Positions 1 to 11,266 are shown, numbered from the stretch's first letter. The stretch is DNA of 64,000 nucleotides from Spinellus fusiger (GCA_025094145.1 JALLLS010000024.1:62001-126000), one strand, 5' to 3'. Notes: generated by a model from the letters alone, not told the origin. Numbers and translations: made by a program.

Positions 1-1
1 A

Positions 2-437
2 CCCATTGTTGAGGCATTCCAGCCTTATGGCAAGGTTGTGCACCTTTGTGCTTATGTGGATGAGCACAAGATTTTCTGAGGTGAGGCCTCAGTTCTTCTG
101 GACAACTCTGATGTGGACAATGTCCAACCCCTTTGCCGCTTTCTCCACCTTGGAGGCTCCATCAGTGCCCCTGTCAAGATCTGTGCCAAGGGCATCCCAC
201 CCTACTGCCGGTACTGCCGCCAGGAAGGACACCTGAAAAAAGACTGTGAGGTGCGTCCTGCTCTTGCTCCCTGCTGCCACACGTGTGGTATAGCTGGCCA
301 CAAGGCCAACGATTTGGAATGCCCCTCTCACCCAGAGACCAGGGCTGCTGAAGAGGCCGCTGCAGAACAGCGTGCCAAGGAGATTGCTGCTGCAGAGGCA
401 GATTGTGCTGCCAAGAAGGCCGCCAAAGAGGTAGCTG

Positions 438-482
<45 letters not shown>

Positions 483-853
483 GGGATGCCATGGACATGG
501 ACATTGCCCTGACAAAGCAGGTTTTGGAGTCTCTCTCTCAGGAGGAGACTGCCAAATTAAAGGTGTCCATGGAGATGGACAGTGAGATGTATGACGCCTC
601 TAACACCAGCACCAGCAACAGTATGTGGGCTCCCCACAACACTGAGCATTGTCTCTGCCTTTGTGAGGCTGTGATTGCCATGCGCAGGAACGCCACCACC
701 ACCACCAACACCAAATCCACCACCAAGACCACCACCAAGACCACTTCCTATGGAACTCGTTCCCAGAAATCTGTGTCTGCCGTTCTTTTGCCTGCTTCTT
801 CCTCCTCTTCTTCCACTGCTGACCCCACCAAGGTCAATGCCATGGAATTATGA
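2..853 (+). pseudogene. LINE-1 ORF1 (zinc-knuckle nucleic-acid-binding protein), partial
   Basis: The frame is open from base 2 except for one TGA at 77-79, and it continues upstream of the window. A CCHC knuckle (CRYCRQEGHLKKDC, near nt 206-247) is followed by a second, looser knuckle (CHTCGIAGHKANDLEC). Then come an Ala/Glu-rich segment likely to be helical, a run of ten asparagines from an AAC repeat (about 450-480), and a Ser/Thr/Lys-rich tail. Proteins of this kind coat the LINE RNA in the ribonucleoprotein. The stop codon overlaps the ORF2 start. The ATG at 113 is only an internal methionine: the upstream frame reads as normal coding sequence, so the true start is outside the window. 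Confidence 0.8.
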
Positions 854-3800
854 GTGTTGGCCCTATCCAATTAGGGACCCTCAATGTGAGAGGGCTCTCC
901 TCACTTGTACATAGTTGTTCTTCTCCCAAGTCACTCCTTATCCGCCATCTTTGTTCCCTCTCCCCTCCTCTGTCACTTCTTGCTTTGCAGGAAACCCATG
1001 CCACCCCCAAACACCACTCCTCACTCAACCTTCTCTTCCAAGCCCAGTCTAGTCTATGGACAAAGCACTGTGGCCTTGTCTCTTTTCACACTCATTTACT
1101 ACTAACCCACTTGCACACTTCTGCTGATAATAGGATCCTTGCTGTTCAGGTCTCACACACCAAAAACCGCATTGATCCATTTATTGTAGTGGTAGTCTAT
1201 GGACCCACAATATACAGCAAATGCCATCCTTTTTTCCTGTCACTTGTTTTGACACTCACCTCACTTCCTTCTTCAGTCCCAACATTTGTTCTTGGCAACT
1301 TCAATGCCAACCTCCACCAACGCACAGCCTTCACCAGTGAATGGCTAGTGTATCAGCATCAACACTTTCTTGACGCCATCACGGCACCACTCTCAGCACC
1401 ACTACCCACCTTCCACAGCAGTCGTTCTTGGACATGCATTGATTACATTCTTTGACCCACCACTATTGCCACTTCTGCACCAGAAGTTCTTTTTGTCAAC
1501 CCAAGTTGGACTGACCATAGTCTGCTTGTGGTTTTGATCTCTCTGTCTTGCCCCTCTGGACCTGGTGTCTGGAGATTCAACACGGTGTACCTGGATCACA
1601 ATGAGTTTGAGGATTTGTTAGTGGATCTGCTGGATCGTGCTTCCTTTCTTCTTCCTGTGGATGTCTCTGCTGGTTGTTGCTGGGATTTGCTCAAGCAAGC
1701 CATCAGGCATCTTTCCTTGGCCTATGCCAAGAAGTATCAACGTCACTGTCGGTCAGTGGAGCATCAGCTCAACCATACTTGCACCCAACTTCTTTCTTTG
1801 TCACCCTCTCTGGATCTTTCTAGTGTTGAGGCTGACCTTGCCAATTTACAGCAGACCCAAACCGCCAATCTTGCCCAGCATGCTGGTGTCAAGTGGTGTG
1901 AACAGGGCAAGCAATCCAATTCCTATTTTTTTAGGACTATCAAACAAAGAACAACTGCAAAGTCCATTACCTTGCTTTGGGATCCTGTTTCTGGTGACCT
2001 TTTTTCCTCAATGGCAGATATGCTTGGGCATGCATGCCAATTCTACCAAGACCTGTACACTGCGGACCCCATTGACTTTGTCTCTGGTGAGTCTTTGCTC
2101 AACAACATTCCTTCTTCTGCTCTTTTGTCTGCTTTGTCTTCTGCCTCTCTGCTTGACAAGATTACTCTTGAAGAGATCCTGTTTATTTTGAACAATACAC
2201 CCAGCAACTCGAGCCCTGGTTTGGATGGACTTCCCTATCCCTTGTGGAGAAGGTTGTTCAGACATTCCTTTGTGCAAGAGTTGGCTCAACAGGTGTATCA
2301 GGATGCATTGTTTGGTGTTTTTCCTTCTTCTTGGTTGGAAACGGTGTTGGTACTTTTACCAAAGGCTGGTGACCCTTCTCTTTTGAAGAATTGGTGTCCC
2401 ATTTCACTTATCAACTGTGATGCTAAGATCTTCACCAAGATCTTCACTTCTCAACTTTGGTTTTGTCTCGGCCCTCTGATTACTCTCTATCAAACGGGTT
2501 TCATGGCCAATTGTTTTATCACTGACAATGGTTTGCTAACGCGCCTTGTTATGCAACATGCCCAATTGGCAAAGGATCCTGGTGTTGCTCTCTTGCTGGA
2601 TCAAGAGAAGGTGTACAATCGGGTACATCCAGGGTATTTTTGTTTGGTGCTCTCTTGTTTTGGTTTTCCTGTGGTCTTTGTGGACACTGTGTGCTCATTG
2701 TTTTTCTCAACCAAGATTCACGTCAATGTGAATGGCTTTGTGTCCTCCCCGTTCCCTCAGGGTCGTGGGTTGCGACAAGGAGATCCTCTCTCCCCTCTTT
2801 TATTTAACCTTGCCTTTGAGCCATTGCTCCGCACCATTCTTGCTTCCTCTTCTCTTTGAGGCTTCTGTTTTGGTGTTTCTCCGTTGTTGTCCTCCGTTGC
2901 TCCTCTGGTTCCGCCTCCTCCCTTGAAGGCATTGGCTTATGCTGATGACCTTCTGGTTTTCCTTTTGTCTCCTGGTGAGCTTGCTTCTCTTCTTGAGATT
3001 CTCTCAGTGTTTGGCCTGGCATCTAATGCTTGGGTCAACCTCAGCAAGACCGTTGCGGTTGCTCTTTCAGGGCATTTCGTTCCCAACTGGGGTCCTGTGC
3101 TGGATGCCTCTGACATATCATGTTGCCATGATAGTCATGCAGTCCATGCTGTCCGTTACCTTGGCTTTCCTCTGTTGTTGCACCCGACCCAGTTGGATCA
3201 CTTCCATTTGGCTCTTCTGGAGAAGTTGGAGAGGCAATGCAACATCATGTCGCAGCGTCACCTTTCTGTTTGGGGTAAGAGCCTTGTGGCTAATTCCTTG
3301 CTCCTCAGCACTCTCTGGCATGTCCTATATGTGACCCCTGCTCCCATCTCTTTCTTTGCTGCTGTCTGTGGACTTGTTTGTGGATACCTTAACCTTGGTT
3401 TTGGTAGTCCTGGGTGGGATCTGTTGTGCCAACCTCGTAGGCGTGGTGGCATTGGTTTGTTAGACCCTGCCAGTCAGCAAAAGGCTCTCCAATTATGTTG
3501 GATCCTTCTTCTCTTAACCAACTCTTCTTCTTTTTCTTCTTCGTCTACTACTACTACTTCTTTTGTACTTAGCTACTTAGTTTTTCTTCTGCCTCTGTAC
3601 TTCCAAGCACCTTCTGCCTCTGTCGCTCTTCTGTTTCCTTGCCATCTGCACAACTGTCCGTCTTCTCTGCGCCCAATTCATCGTGGTTGCTCTTCTTTGC
3701 CTGTGTCTTCTCTCCCAATGCATGTTAGTATGGATGCTTCTACCCTGCTAACATTGCCTCTGTCCACTGTTTGGGGTTTCCTTCCGCCTTTTGTTGCACC

Positions 3801-4550
3801 CAAGCTCAACTTTGCCAAGGTGTTTGTCTTCCACGCTTTCGAACTGGATAGCTTTGGTCATCTATGCCGGAAGCATATTGCGCAATTGGGTTTTGCAAAG
3901 TATTGCATCCTTTATTTCTTCCGTGCTCTGGCCGTGGTTCTTGTCTGGCTTTGTGCTGGCATCTTCCACCTCTCCACCATCCACTGGCTTTTTTTCTCTT
4001 TTGGAGATCTACAAATTAACAAGCAAAGTCTGGTCAAGGCCTGCACTTCTTCTCTTCGCTGCCACTTGCTGCCTCCTTTGTCTTCTTATTCTCCTTCTGC
4101 AGTTGTGTGGAAGCGTTTCTGGCATCTTTGGATCCCTCACAACACTCACACTGTTTGGTGGAAAGCTCTTTGGGGTCGTTTGCCCACTCGCAGCAGAATG
4201 CACCGTGTCCTGCCTGTCCAATTTCCTTCTCCCTTTGCTTGTTCTGTTCTGCTTTGGTGGAAGACCAGGATCATTTTCTGTTTCTCTGTTCTGGGAAGAG
4301 GCGTGTGTGGAGTGTCGTTCTCTCTTGTTGGTGTCCTTCTTGGCGTCTCAGGGATGTCCAATTTTTGCTGTCTTGTTGTCCTCCTTCTCTGCCAGACGCT
4401 GACCTTGGTGTTCTGGTTGTGGCCGCTACAGTGCAGGCAATTTGGCGTGCCCACTGGGCTTTTATTTTTGACTCTGCTCCTTTTCTCCCTGGTGTTGTGG
4501 CGAGTAAGGCTTCTTCTTCGGTGGTGGCTCTGCAGTCCATGGTGTCTTGA
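850..4550 (+). pseudogene. LINE-1 ORF2: endonuclease-reverse transcriptase, inactivated
   Basis: One reading frame runs from ATG 850 and is broken by TGA at 1,453-1,455 and 2,857-2,859. A frameshift near 4,240 moves the reading into the frame that ends at 4,550. Endonuclease motifs in order are LNVRGL, LQETHA, VVYGP, GNFN (family norm GDFN, so the catalytic Asp is now Asn) and SWTDHS. RT motifs are LLDQEKVYNRV (motif A, with YN where YD is usual), GLRQGDPLSPLLF and AYADDLLVF (catalytic YADD intact). The C-terminal zinc-finger segment (CSALVEDQDHFLFLC) is readable only in the shifted frame. Known role: nicks target DNA and reverse transcribes the element RNA in place. The two stops and the D-to-N changes can be read as CGA-to-TGA or G-to-A transitions. 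Confidence 0.88.
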
Positions 4551-5026
4551 AGTGTGATTTTTCTTCCTTCCTTCCTTTTTCTTTCTTTCTTCTATCATGT
4601 ATTATCCATTTTAACTAGTTTCTTTCTTCCTTTCCTTTTGCTCGGTCCACGTGACCTTTATTATTATTTAAGTACCGCACGTCATAACGTGTCGGCCTAG
4701 TCAATAAAGAATACAAAAAAAAATGATTTTGTTTCTCAACATCTTCATGAACATAAATCAACAAATTGTAATTTGATAAGGATGCAAAGAAAGACATGTT
4801 ATCTCTCATGGAAAACATGTCATGTATACACACTCTTGTTTCAAGGTATGTTTGCTGATACTTCCTGACATGTTTCAACTTGAAAACTGACTCTTTTCAA
4901 TCCAATGCTCTTTGTTCCTGCATATTGGCTTGCGCATGTTCGGTGTCTTGTAGATCTGTGTGTTAATTTTACTTAAAAAGTAAAAGTAAAATTTCCCAAA
5001 GTTCAATAAAAAACGACAAAGAAGTT

Positions 5027-5426
5027 ATGGATGATGCAAAACAAACAGTTGGTACAGTAACTGATCATTACCTTAACTTTATTGCTAGTAGTCTGGATAT
5101 TGTGGATCAACATAATGATTCTAAAGGGCATTATCTAATCATTGACAATGTACCTATACATATACAAGAGGATATAAAGCTTTATGTTGAAAGTCGTGGC
5201 TATGACTGTGTTCATTTGCCACCCTATTCTCCCGAATTGAATCATATTGAACAATTTTTGGTCAGTCTGCATGAGTAAGCTTTTAAGAGGAGTGCTCTTA
5301 AATGAAGAAACCTTGACTTTGCGTATAAGAGAGGCATGCAACAATATTCTTGTTAGTGGCCTAAAAGGCTTCTGCAGATATTCAGCCAAGAAGCTTGACG
5401 ATTGTTTAGAGCGCAAACCCATATAA
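5027..5426 (+). pseudogene. DDE_3 (IS630/Tc1-superfamily) transposase, C-terminal fragment
   Basis: This matches the C-terminal half of the transposase at 63.1-63.7 kb: TVTDHYLNFIAS, an IIDNVPIH block holding the second catalytic Asp, and LPPYSPELNHIEQF holding the catalytic Glu. An extra base near 5,265 shifts the frame. The frame then continues as a recognisable tail (WSVCMSK... to a TAA at 5,424-5,426). The N-terminal half is absent, so this is a truncated copy that cannot move by itself. The surrounding bases show no clear terminal repeats. Confidence 0.75.
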
Positions 5427-5631
5427 GTGGATCACCCATTTGGGACACTTGGACCACTCTAATTTTGAACTAATAAAAATTTGTCTTTTGTCTCATTTTC
5501 TAATTGGCCAATGTATAATCTTTATTTTTTTCTTGTGTTGGATAATCACTTTCCATAAATAGAGATATTGATCATCCCCGTCAATAAAAACACAGACCAC
5601 ATAAAAGGGACTACAGAATAGAAGAGTTAGT

Positions 5632-5700
5632 AGCTACACACCAGGAGATCTTTAGGATATAAAAAGAAATAGTCGAAATACAATTGTTTAAAAATAACAA
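5632..5700 (+). repeat. Terminal fragment of the R1 repeat family
   Basis: The sequence beginning CACCAGGAGATCTTTAGG closely matches the outer end of the R1 copy at 9,784 and, reverse-complemented, the end of the copy at about 21,000. Only this end is present. It has no coding capacity. Confidence 0.5.
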
Positions 5701-5761
5701 ATCGATTTGAAAAGGAGCAAAAATAAATTATGTATTCATGTTAGTTCTTAAATAAAGATTA

Positions 5762-6331
5762 TTATGTAGATTTACCTGTAAATATCTGTATCCCGGAGAA
5801 AACCACTTTCGATGTGGTGATATGATATGATATAAATACAAATAAGAATATCAACTTTTCTATACAGAATGGAACTGGTCGGTGGTGACCATTTAATCCC
5901 TCTTCTGCAATTGTATAGATATTCTTTGATGCATTTACATCTCTGTTCTAAACAACTCCACAACTTTGGCAAGCGTGGATACTGTTGAAATTTACTAATA
6001 CCTCAGTGAAGTTATTTGTGTTATAAGTGTGGCAGATCTTGAGAACAAAAAGAAAACAGAGTAACTGTTTGCAGAGCTTTTTATATTGTTTGACAGGTCA
6101 ATCACATTTACTCTCGATATTCTAGATTCATCAACATTAACCACAAGAAGACCACCCTTTTGTCTCTTTTTTTTTCCAGTGATTGATATAAAATTCTTGG
6201 CAAACCAATACGATGGCCTATAAACTTGACAGCATTTTTTGCCTTTATTCCTGTGCCATAAGCAACGAGTGGTAGTTTGGTAGGATCATACTCCAATCCT
6301 TTTAGGTGCCAATGCCCTTTTTCAATAATAA
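5762..6331 (-). pseudogene. Fanzor/TnpB-like RNA-guided nuclease, C-terminal remnant
   Basis: On the minus strand, a block from about 6,331 down reads EYDPTKLPLVAYGTGIK, then VKFIGHRIGLP, then after a frameshift near 6,148 VVNVDESRIS. That last block is the RuvC-II region, with the conserved Glu at 6,127-6,129. A likely 74-bp intron (6,038-6,111, GTAAAT to CAAG) leads to ICHTYN, a zinc-ribbon half CQSC, and VV*NRDVNASKNI, the RuvC-III block with its Asp at 5,939-5,941. The stop at 5,948-5,950 sits where the family has Trp (WNRD), so TGG has become TAG. A tail resembling GRPEPF follows (HHRPVPF). In one ribbon pair the second Cys is Tyr. The family (eukaryotic TnpB homologues) cuts DNA with a guide RNA. 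The N-terminal half is not visible, so this copy is dead. Confidence 0.72.
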
Positions 6332-6334
6332 AAC

Positions 6335-6890
6335 AGTAAGAATAATTAGTTTGAGATGTATTAATGTACTCTATATGTGTGTCGTATTACTTTTGTACTG
6401 GCACCTTCTTCTTGCATTTGTAACGGATTCACTGGGCTTATTAAAAGAAAAGAATATAAAATAGAAACTAACCAACATGTCAGACATAACAAAAATACAC
6501 TCACCAGATCACAACTGTTGGTTTATATGCTAGATAAAGGCAAATAAGTTAAAGAGGATAGAAGTTATGAAGAACAATAGACAGTGTGGTTGGCAGGTAT
6601 TAATATTCGAGCAAAAGAGAACGAGAAGAAATTTCACAAGTCATTTGCTTAATCAGAACTACCAAAGTAATGTAGACTACAACAACATTCTAGAAAAGAA
6701 AAGAATTGCTTAAAGAACAGTTGCCTAGTTACCCGTTGTGATCCAATCGTGTGTTGTGTCCCTGTTCATGTACCCTCTTTGATTTCCCTAGACCAGCCTT
6801 TGTATCCAATACTCTATTTCTTTGTCCCTGCTAGAGACCGAACTACTACCAATTCATTTCTAGTGGTCTTGTTGATAACCACTGTGCCCT
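6335..6890. other. AT-rich spacer without recognised gene
   Basis: Short open stretches only, with stops in all frames. The sequence directly upstream of the Fanzor remnant might hold more of its N-terminus, but I could not recognise any motif. Confidence 0.4.
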
Positions 6891-6961
6891 TTATTACATA
6901 TCCAAATTATTATTTCCTTTTGTAGAATACCTCACTATCAAATTATATTATCAATAAGATA

Positions 6962-8345
6962 CAGTCCTATGTAATAAATGAGTAGACGGCGAACCCGACT
7001 TTGTTTTTTACTCTTCAAAAATAAAATAGAGGTCTTCTATTTTATAGTTTCATCAAAAGATGACTTCAAGTAATGAAAATCAGCCAAATTTTAGCCAAGA
7101 ACATAAAGATTGTCCTATAAAAATAAGAGAGAATGCTATGTTTATTAGATATCAAATCACAGGACAATAGAAAAGACATGTTACATATCAAGAGATTGCT
7201 GACGATATTGATATCCCAAAGAGTACAGTGAGCAGGATCGTTCTATTGTATAAAAATAATGGCATAGATCGATCCAAACTGCGTACAGGAAGACTTGAAA
7301 TGGTGCCATCTACTTCAAAACTGGCTATCGTTTTGTCTATTCGCAGAAACCCTATGCAAACAATTGTATATTATTTGAAATGATATGATTGATGCAGGCG
7401 TGAATGTTTGCCGTACGATATTTATAAAATACATGAATGAACTCGGGGTTTTTTATGCTCACCATCAAGAAAACCTGGTATGACACTTAATCACAAACAA
7501 AGATGATTGGAATGGTGTAAAAAAAAGGCTGATTGGCCAGTGAAGAGGTGGAGTAACGTCGTTTGGTCTGATGAGTCCCGTTTTACAGTTGTGGGCAATG
7601 ATATAAAGACTATAATGATCAGGAAGATAGGTAAAAGGTACGAGGAGCATCCTATACAAAGAAAATACAAGTATGGCAAGGGTTCAGTCATGGTGTGGGG
7701 TTGCTTTTGGCGTGGAGGTGTAGAACCTCTTGTACTCTTGGAGGGATCAGTTAATCAAGACAAGTATGTCAATGTACTTGCCAAATACTTTCTTCCCTGG
7801 TTTCAAAAATTGCAAGAAAACCTCAATGAGACCATTCTCTCCCAAGAAGACAGTGCTCCTTGCCACACAGGAACATAGAGTATAGAGTAGATGGTACAAA
7901 CAAGAGAGATGTAGGATTGAAGGTTTTGATTTTTGGCCTGCACAAAGTCCAGATCTTAACCCAATTGAGCATGTCTGGGCTTATTTTGAAAAAAAAAATC
8001 GATCTGTGTTGAACAAGCATAGCCAATACAAAACAGCTTGAACGATGCTTGCGTAGTGAATGGGAGAAGATCTCAAATGAATTTTTGAGAAATTTAGTGG
8101 ATAGCAGCCAAAAAGGTGCTCCGCTGTGATGAAGAATAAAGGCTATGCTACAAAGTACTGAGCAATATATTTATGATGAGGATGTAGAAAATCATCTAAA
8201 GAACAACTGTTCCAAATCTTGTGTTATTCCATGAACCTTTTATTATAAACATCTTAGACTGATAGATATGCCTTTTTTTTTCTCTTTTTTCTCTTTTTTA
8301 AAAAAAAAACTGATTTTTTGTCTATTCACTTATTACATGGGACTG
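6962..8345 (+). mobile_element. Tc1-like element (family III) with terminal repeats and TA duplication
   Basis: Terminal inverted repeats of about 28 bp begin CAGTCCTATGTAATAA on the left and, reverse-complemented, CAGTCCCATGTAATAA on the right. TA flanks both ends (6,960-6,961 and 8,346-8,347). The 1,384-bp length and the internal transposase remnant are normal for Tc1/mariner. It is nested in an R1 repeat. Confidence 0.85.
7060..8130 (+). pseudogene. Tc1-like transposase, family III, degenerate
   Basis: From ATG 7,060, a helix-turn-helix region (YQEIADDIDIPKSTVSRIV) is followed by a catalytic region with WSDESRF (first Asp), GKGSVMVWGCF, EDSAPCH (second Asp) and WPAQSPDLNPIEHVWAYF (third acidic residue). 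The three blocks lie in pieces separated by stops at several places, including one after QITGQ and one after CHTGT. Tc1 transposases cut and paste the element at TA sites. This copy encodes no full-length enzyme, although the triad positions are still recognisable. Confidence 0.8.
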
Positions 8346-8648
8346 TATATTGTTTATGAATAATAGTGTCTACTATAATACTATAGCTACTGTTTGAGTT
8401 CATTTCATCATAGCAGTAGAATTCACAATCTAAAAACCTAATTATTTATCCTTGGGAGATAGATAACTATGCTTGGGAATACACCCTAGGCACCCTAGAA
8501 GGAAAATGACCACCTGGGAATAACCTGAGAAAATACATAACTTGTCTAATGACAGATAGATGTCTAATTAATAGTTCAATAAAGAAAAATAGTATGCTTA
8601 CCTTGTACTTTATACTTGTTTTGAGAATAATAAGCCATATATCATCTA

Positions 8649-9400
8649 CAGTGGCTTGTGATAATTTTAGGGATATTTTAAATCCAGACCTTAGTTTTAC
8701 TCCTAAAAATTATTTTTTACTAAACATTCTTCATTTATCGCTTTTCCACCCTAATGTCTACCTCATCTAACACCACTGAACAACTCATAAGACCTATTGG
8801 AAACAGGAAAAGAAACGTTGATGACTTCACCCGTTGCCTCATTGCTCACGAGGCCACAGTCAATGGGACCAGCCAGGCTGCCATTTCTGCTAAGTTTGGA
8901 GTTAGTAAGCAGTCTGTTTCCCGTATCGTAAAGAGATACAAAGAAACTGGATGCTTCAAGGCTAAAAAAAGCACCGGGCGCAAGCCTATTCTTAATGAGA
9001 GGGACGAGAGAGAAGTTGCACGCGAAATAACAAAGGATTCATTCCAGACAATGGATCAACTCTGCAAGCAGATGACCACCCAAGTGTGTATGAGCACCTT
9101 TAGAAAAAAGATGAAGGAGCTTGGCTTGTCTTCTTGCAGGGTGGTTAAAAAGACCTTTCCTCACCAATAAGCACAAAAATACAAGGCTTGCTTAGGCCAA
9201 GGGTGGAAACACCGACTATTAAGGGGTTTCCACCTAATAAACTTATATTTATTATACTGTTGATCTTCTTCATACTTCATCTAATTTTGAAGTCTCTAAT
9301 GTGTGTTTAATATGTGTTTTTATGATAAGGAAGAGGTGTTTCTTATGACAGAAGCGTATCGGAATGTGAAAAATATCCCTTGTTTTATCACAAGCCACTG
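8649..9400 (+). mobile_element. Tc1-like element (family II), internally deleted derivative
   Basis: The terminal repeats are CAGTGGCTTGTGATAA... and its inverse ending at 9,400, with TA at 8,647-8,648 and 9,401-9,402. The element is only 752 bp, against 1,352 bp for the related copy at 43,083-44,434. Around 9,195, the sequence GCTTGCTTAGGCCAAGG jumps directly to GGTGGAAACACC, the end of the transposase gene. In full copies the two sites carry the same GCCAAGG-like heptamer, so about 0.6 kb was lost between short direct repeats. It keeps both ends and could move if transposase is supplied in trans. Confidence 0.85.
8754..9170 (+). pseudogene. Tc1-like transposase, family II, N-terminal DNA-binding part only
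   Basis: An open frame of 138 codons starts MSTSSNTTEQ. A first helix-turn-helix (FTRCLIAHEATVNGTSQAAI... FGVSKQSVSRIVKRYKETG), a GRKPIL linker and a second DNA-binding region (MDQLCKQMTTQVCMSTFRKKMKELG) follow. The catalytic DDE domain is removed by the internal deletion. This copy keeps CAG (Gln) at the site where both other family-II copies in the window have TAG. It would encode a DNA-binding fragment that could compete with active transposase, if expressed (inference). Confidence 0.8.
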
Positions 9401-9414
9401 TACATGGGGCACAT

Positions 9415-9597
9415 CCCTCATTTGAGGTTTTGTATTTCTCTGTCCTTCTGTTTCCCATTCATTTGCATTATTTTTTTCACTTTTGTATTTGAAGTGTTTA
9501 TATGTTTATTCTTATTTTTTCCAAAAGTTCTCATAGGGTGGCTAATATGTCCAATGCGCAAATAGCAAATCACACCCAAAAACAAAAATACTTTGTT
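9415..9597 (+). mobile_element. LINE-2, strongly 5'-truncated 3'-end copy
   Basis: This matches the last 180 bp of LINE-2 (26,590-26,775), including the conserved block GTGGCTAATATG.CCAATGCG and the ACCCAAAA...ATACTTTG end. It is flanked by a near-perfect 16-bp target-site duplication, TGTACATGGGGCACAT on the left (9,399-9,414) and TGTACATAGGGCTCAT on the right (9,597-9,612). The left TG belongs to the end of the neighbouring Tc1 element. Confidence 0.8.
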
Positions 9598-9783
9598 GTA
9601 CATAGGGCTCATATAACCCCCTAATGTAATAGATTTTACCATTTGACATTGGCTATCAAAAAAAGGTGAAGATTAAACAGAACAAATAACAAGTACCCGG
9701 AGAGTTTATTCTAGCAGCAGTGGAGGTATATTAAGGAATGGCATAGTAAGGTTCAAGAGAGATAAGAGATACATGTTATTAAT

Positions 9784-10870
9784 ATCTACACACCAGGAGA
9801 TTTTTAGGATATATAAAGAAATATCTTGAGAATAAAACTGCAATATTATTATGATTGGCTAATGTGTTTGAAAAGGGTTTTCGCTGTCTAAATGAATAAT
9901 TTCAAACTCTACTTGCCTATTTTAGCAATGGCTATTGACTTTGCAATGAAACGCTATAAATCTGGATATAAAAGGAAGAAATGAAGCCAATATTGCAACT
10001 CAATCACTGCATTTATTGTTTAGCATAATGTGTTATTCATAAGCCCATAGTATTTGCAGCATAACAATGTTTAAAGTGTATTTATTATAGAACACACTGA
10101 ATTAACTCTAATGGTCATTGTCTATAAAATAGAACCAATGTCACTTATATTAAGAACTGTATAGCCATTCATTGACTCAATATTCATAATCACTTCAACT
10201 GTCTCATTGTAACTGGTATTAACAATAGTACTTAATGATAACAAGGTATTGTTTCTAATACTATCCTTTAGGTTCAATTAAAATAGTGTGAATTGTTTGA
10301 CGTGTGAATTGTTTGACTTGTGAATTTTATGAGTGGAGGCTAGTGTATACCCTACCAGAATAGAGAAAGAAAAATTATTATCTGTTTTGATATTCCCCTC
10401 CTTTTGTTATTTCCCACACTGCACATACAATTTAATATTTAAGTACTCGTCAAGATGAGCATAACTGAGCAAGGTAATGTGCCATTATTAACAAAGAGAA
10501 ACAATAGAAGGAGGTGATAGACACTACCAAGGACTATTCTAGTGATAAAAAGGTAAGCAGTGTCTTCATCTGGGCTTGAGCTCATTGTAATCCACAAGAC
10601 ACTCATTGTATTGTTATTAGGCAAGTAAAGGCTCCTTTCAAGTCAGTCTCAGATGGTCCTATACAAGGTCAATACTGTATGATATACTCTTGAGCATAAT
10701 TATCTATCTCTCAAGGATAAATCACAAGGCTTTTAGGTTCTGTATTCTATTGCTATGAGAGAATGTACTTAGGCAGCGGCTATAGTCATAATATAGTATA
10801 AGCTATATTATTATAATAAACAATTTTATTCATAAACACCATATTCTATTGATAATGTCGTCTTTGATCT
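9784..10870 (-). repeat. R1 repeat, copy 1
   Basis: About 1.1 kb that matches 19,915-21,000 in reverse orientation at roughly 90% by eye, including non-coding stretches such as GAGTACTTAAATATTAAATTG. The outer end begins CACCAGGAGATTTTTAGG. A 60-codon frame is present in both copies (minus strand here), but its flanks are conserved just as well, so I do not call it a gene. It could be a non-autonomous DNA element. No clear terminal inverted repeats were seen. Confidence 0.65.
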
Positions 10871-11266
10871 TAGATATCAAAGGAAATCCGTTCATTCAAC
10901 GTGTGGTTAAACTCTTCTCTTTATTCATTCAATTGTACATCTCTTTTATACTTATTTTCTACTGTTATTCTACTGCTATAAGCTATAATGCAAGAGTGTC
11001 GATGATATAATGCGTCGTATTGCTTGTGCGTCCCTGACACATGTAGTAACCTTCCTTTTTTGGTTGCTCTGCGATATAAATGGAGAACATCCATTTTTGG
11101 AAATAGTCTTACGACACAAACAATATATTCCATTGATAATATAATTTGATATTGAGGTATCCACAAAAGGAAACAAATATTTGGATATCCGTAAACCTTT
11201 TGATTTAAAACACAGTTCCATAGAAGGGCAAAATTCGAGATTGACGTAAAGGGGAAGATGTGTCAC

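Larger units (their letters stand above)
1..4723 (+). mobile_element. LINE-1: non-LTR retrotransposon, 5' end outside window
   Basis: A LINE with ORF1 (zinc-knuckle, RNA-binding) followed by ORF2 (apurinic endonuclease, reverse transcriptase, C-terminal zinc finger). The two frames overlap by four bases (ATGA at 850-853). After ORF2 there is a pyrimidine-rich tail (4,558-4,600), an AATAAA-type signal near 4,703 and a 9-bp A tract ending at 4,723, which I take as the 3' end. The 5' part lies outside the window. The coding frames carry three TGA nonsense codons and one frameshift, so this copy is dead but not ancient. It is G+C-richer than the flanking AT-rich DNA. It is a different family from LINE-2 at 23.4 kb. 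Confidence 0.9.
6897..8500 (+). repeat. R1 repeat copy split by a Tc1 insertion
   Basis: Bases 6,897-6,961 (GAATACCTCACTATCAA... TATTATCAATA) and 8,346 onward (TTGTTTATGAATAATAGTG...) are adjacent in the uninterrupted R1 copy at 19,915-19,990. The Tc1 element 6,962-8,345 therefore landed inside an older R1 copy. Similarity on the right side fades by about 8,500. Confidence 0.6.

Noticed and set aside
174..515. Cys/Trp-rich minus-strand frame in LINE-1 ORF1
   Set aside because: Its Cys and Trp runs are only the complement of the AAC/ACC repeats of ORF1.
1453..2859. TGA in LINE-1 read as a sense codon (recoding)
   Set aside because: Host genes here (BTB gene, ADH, UreF) use TAA/TAG stops, and LINE-1 has a frameshift as well, so decay is the simpler explanation.
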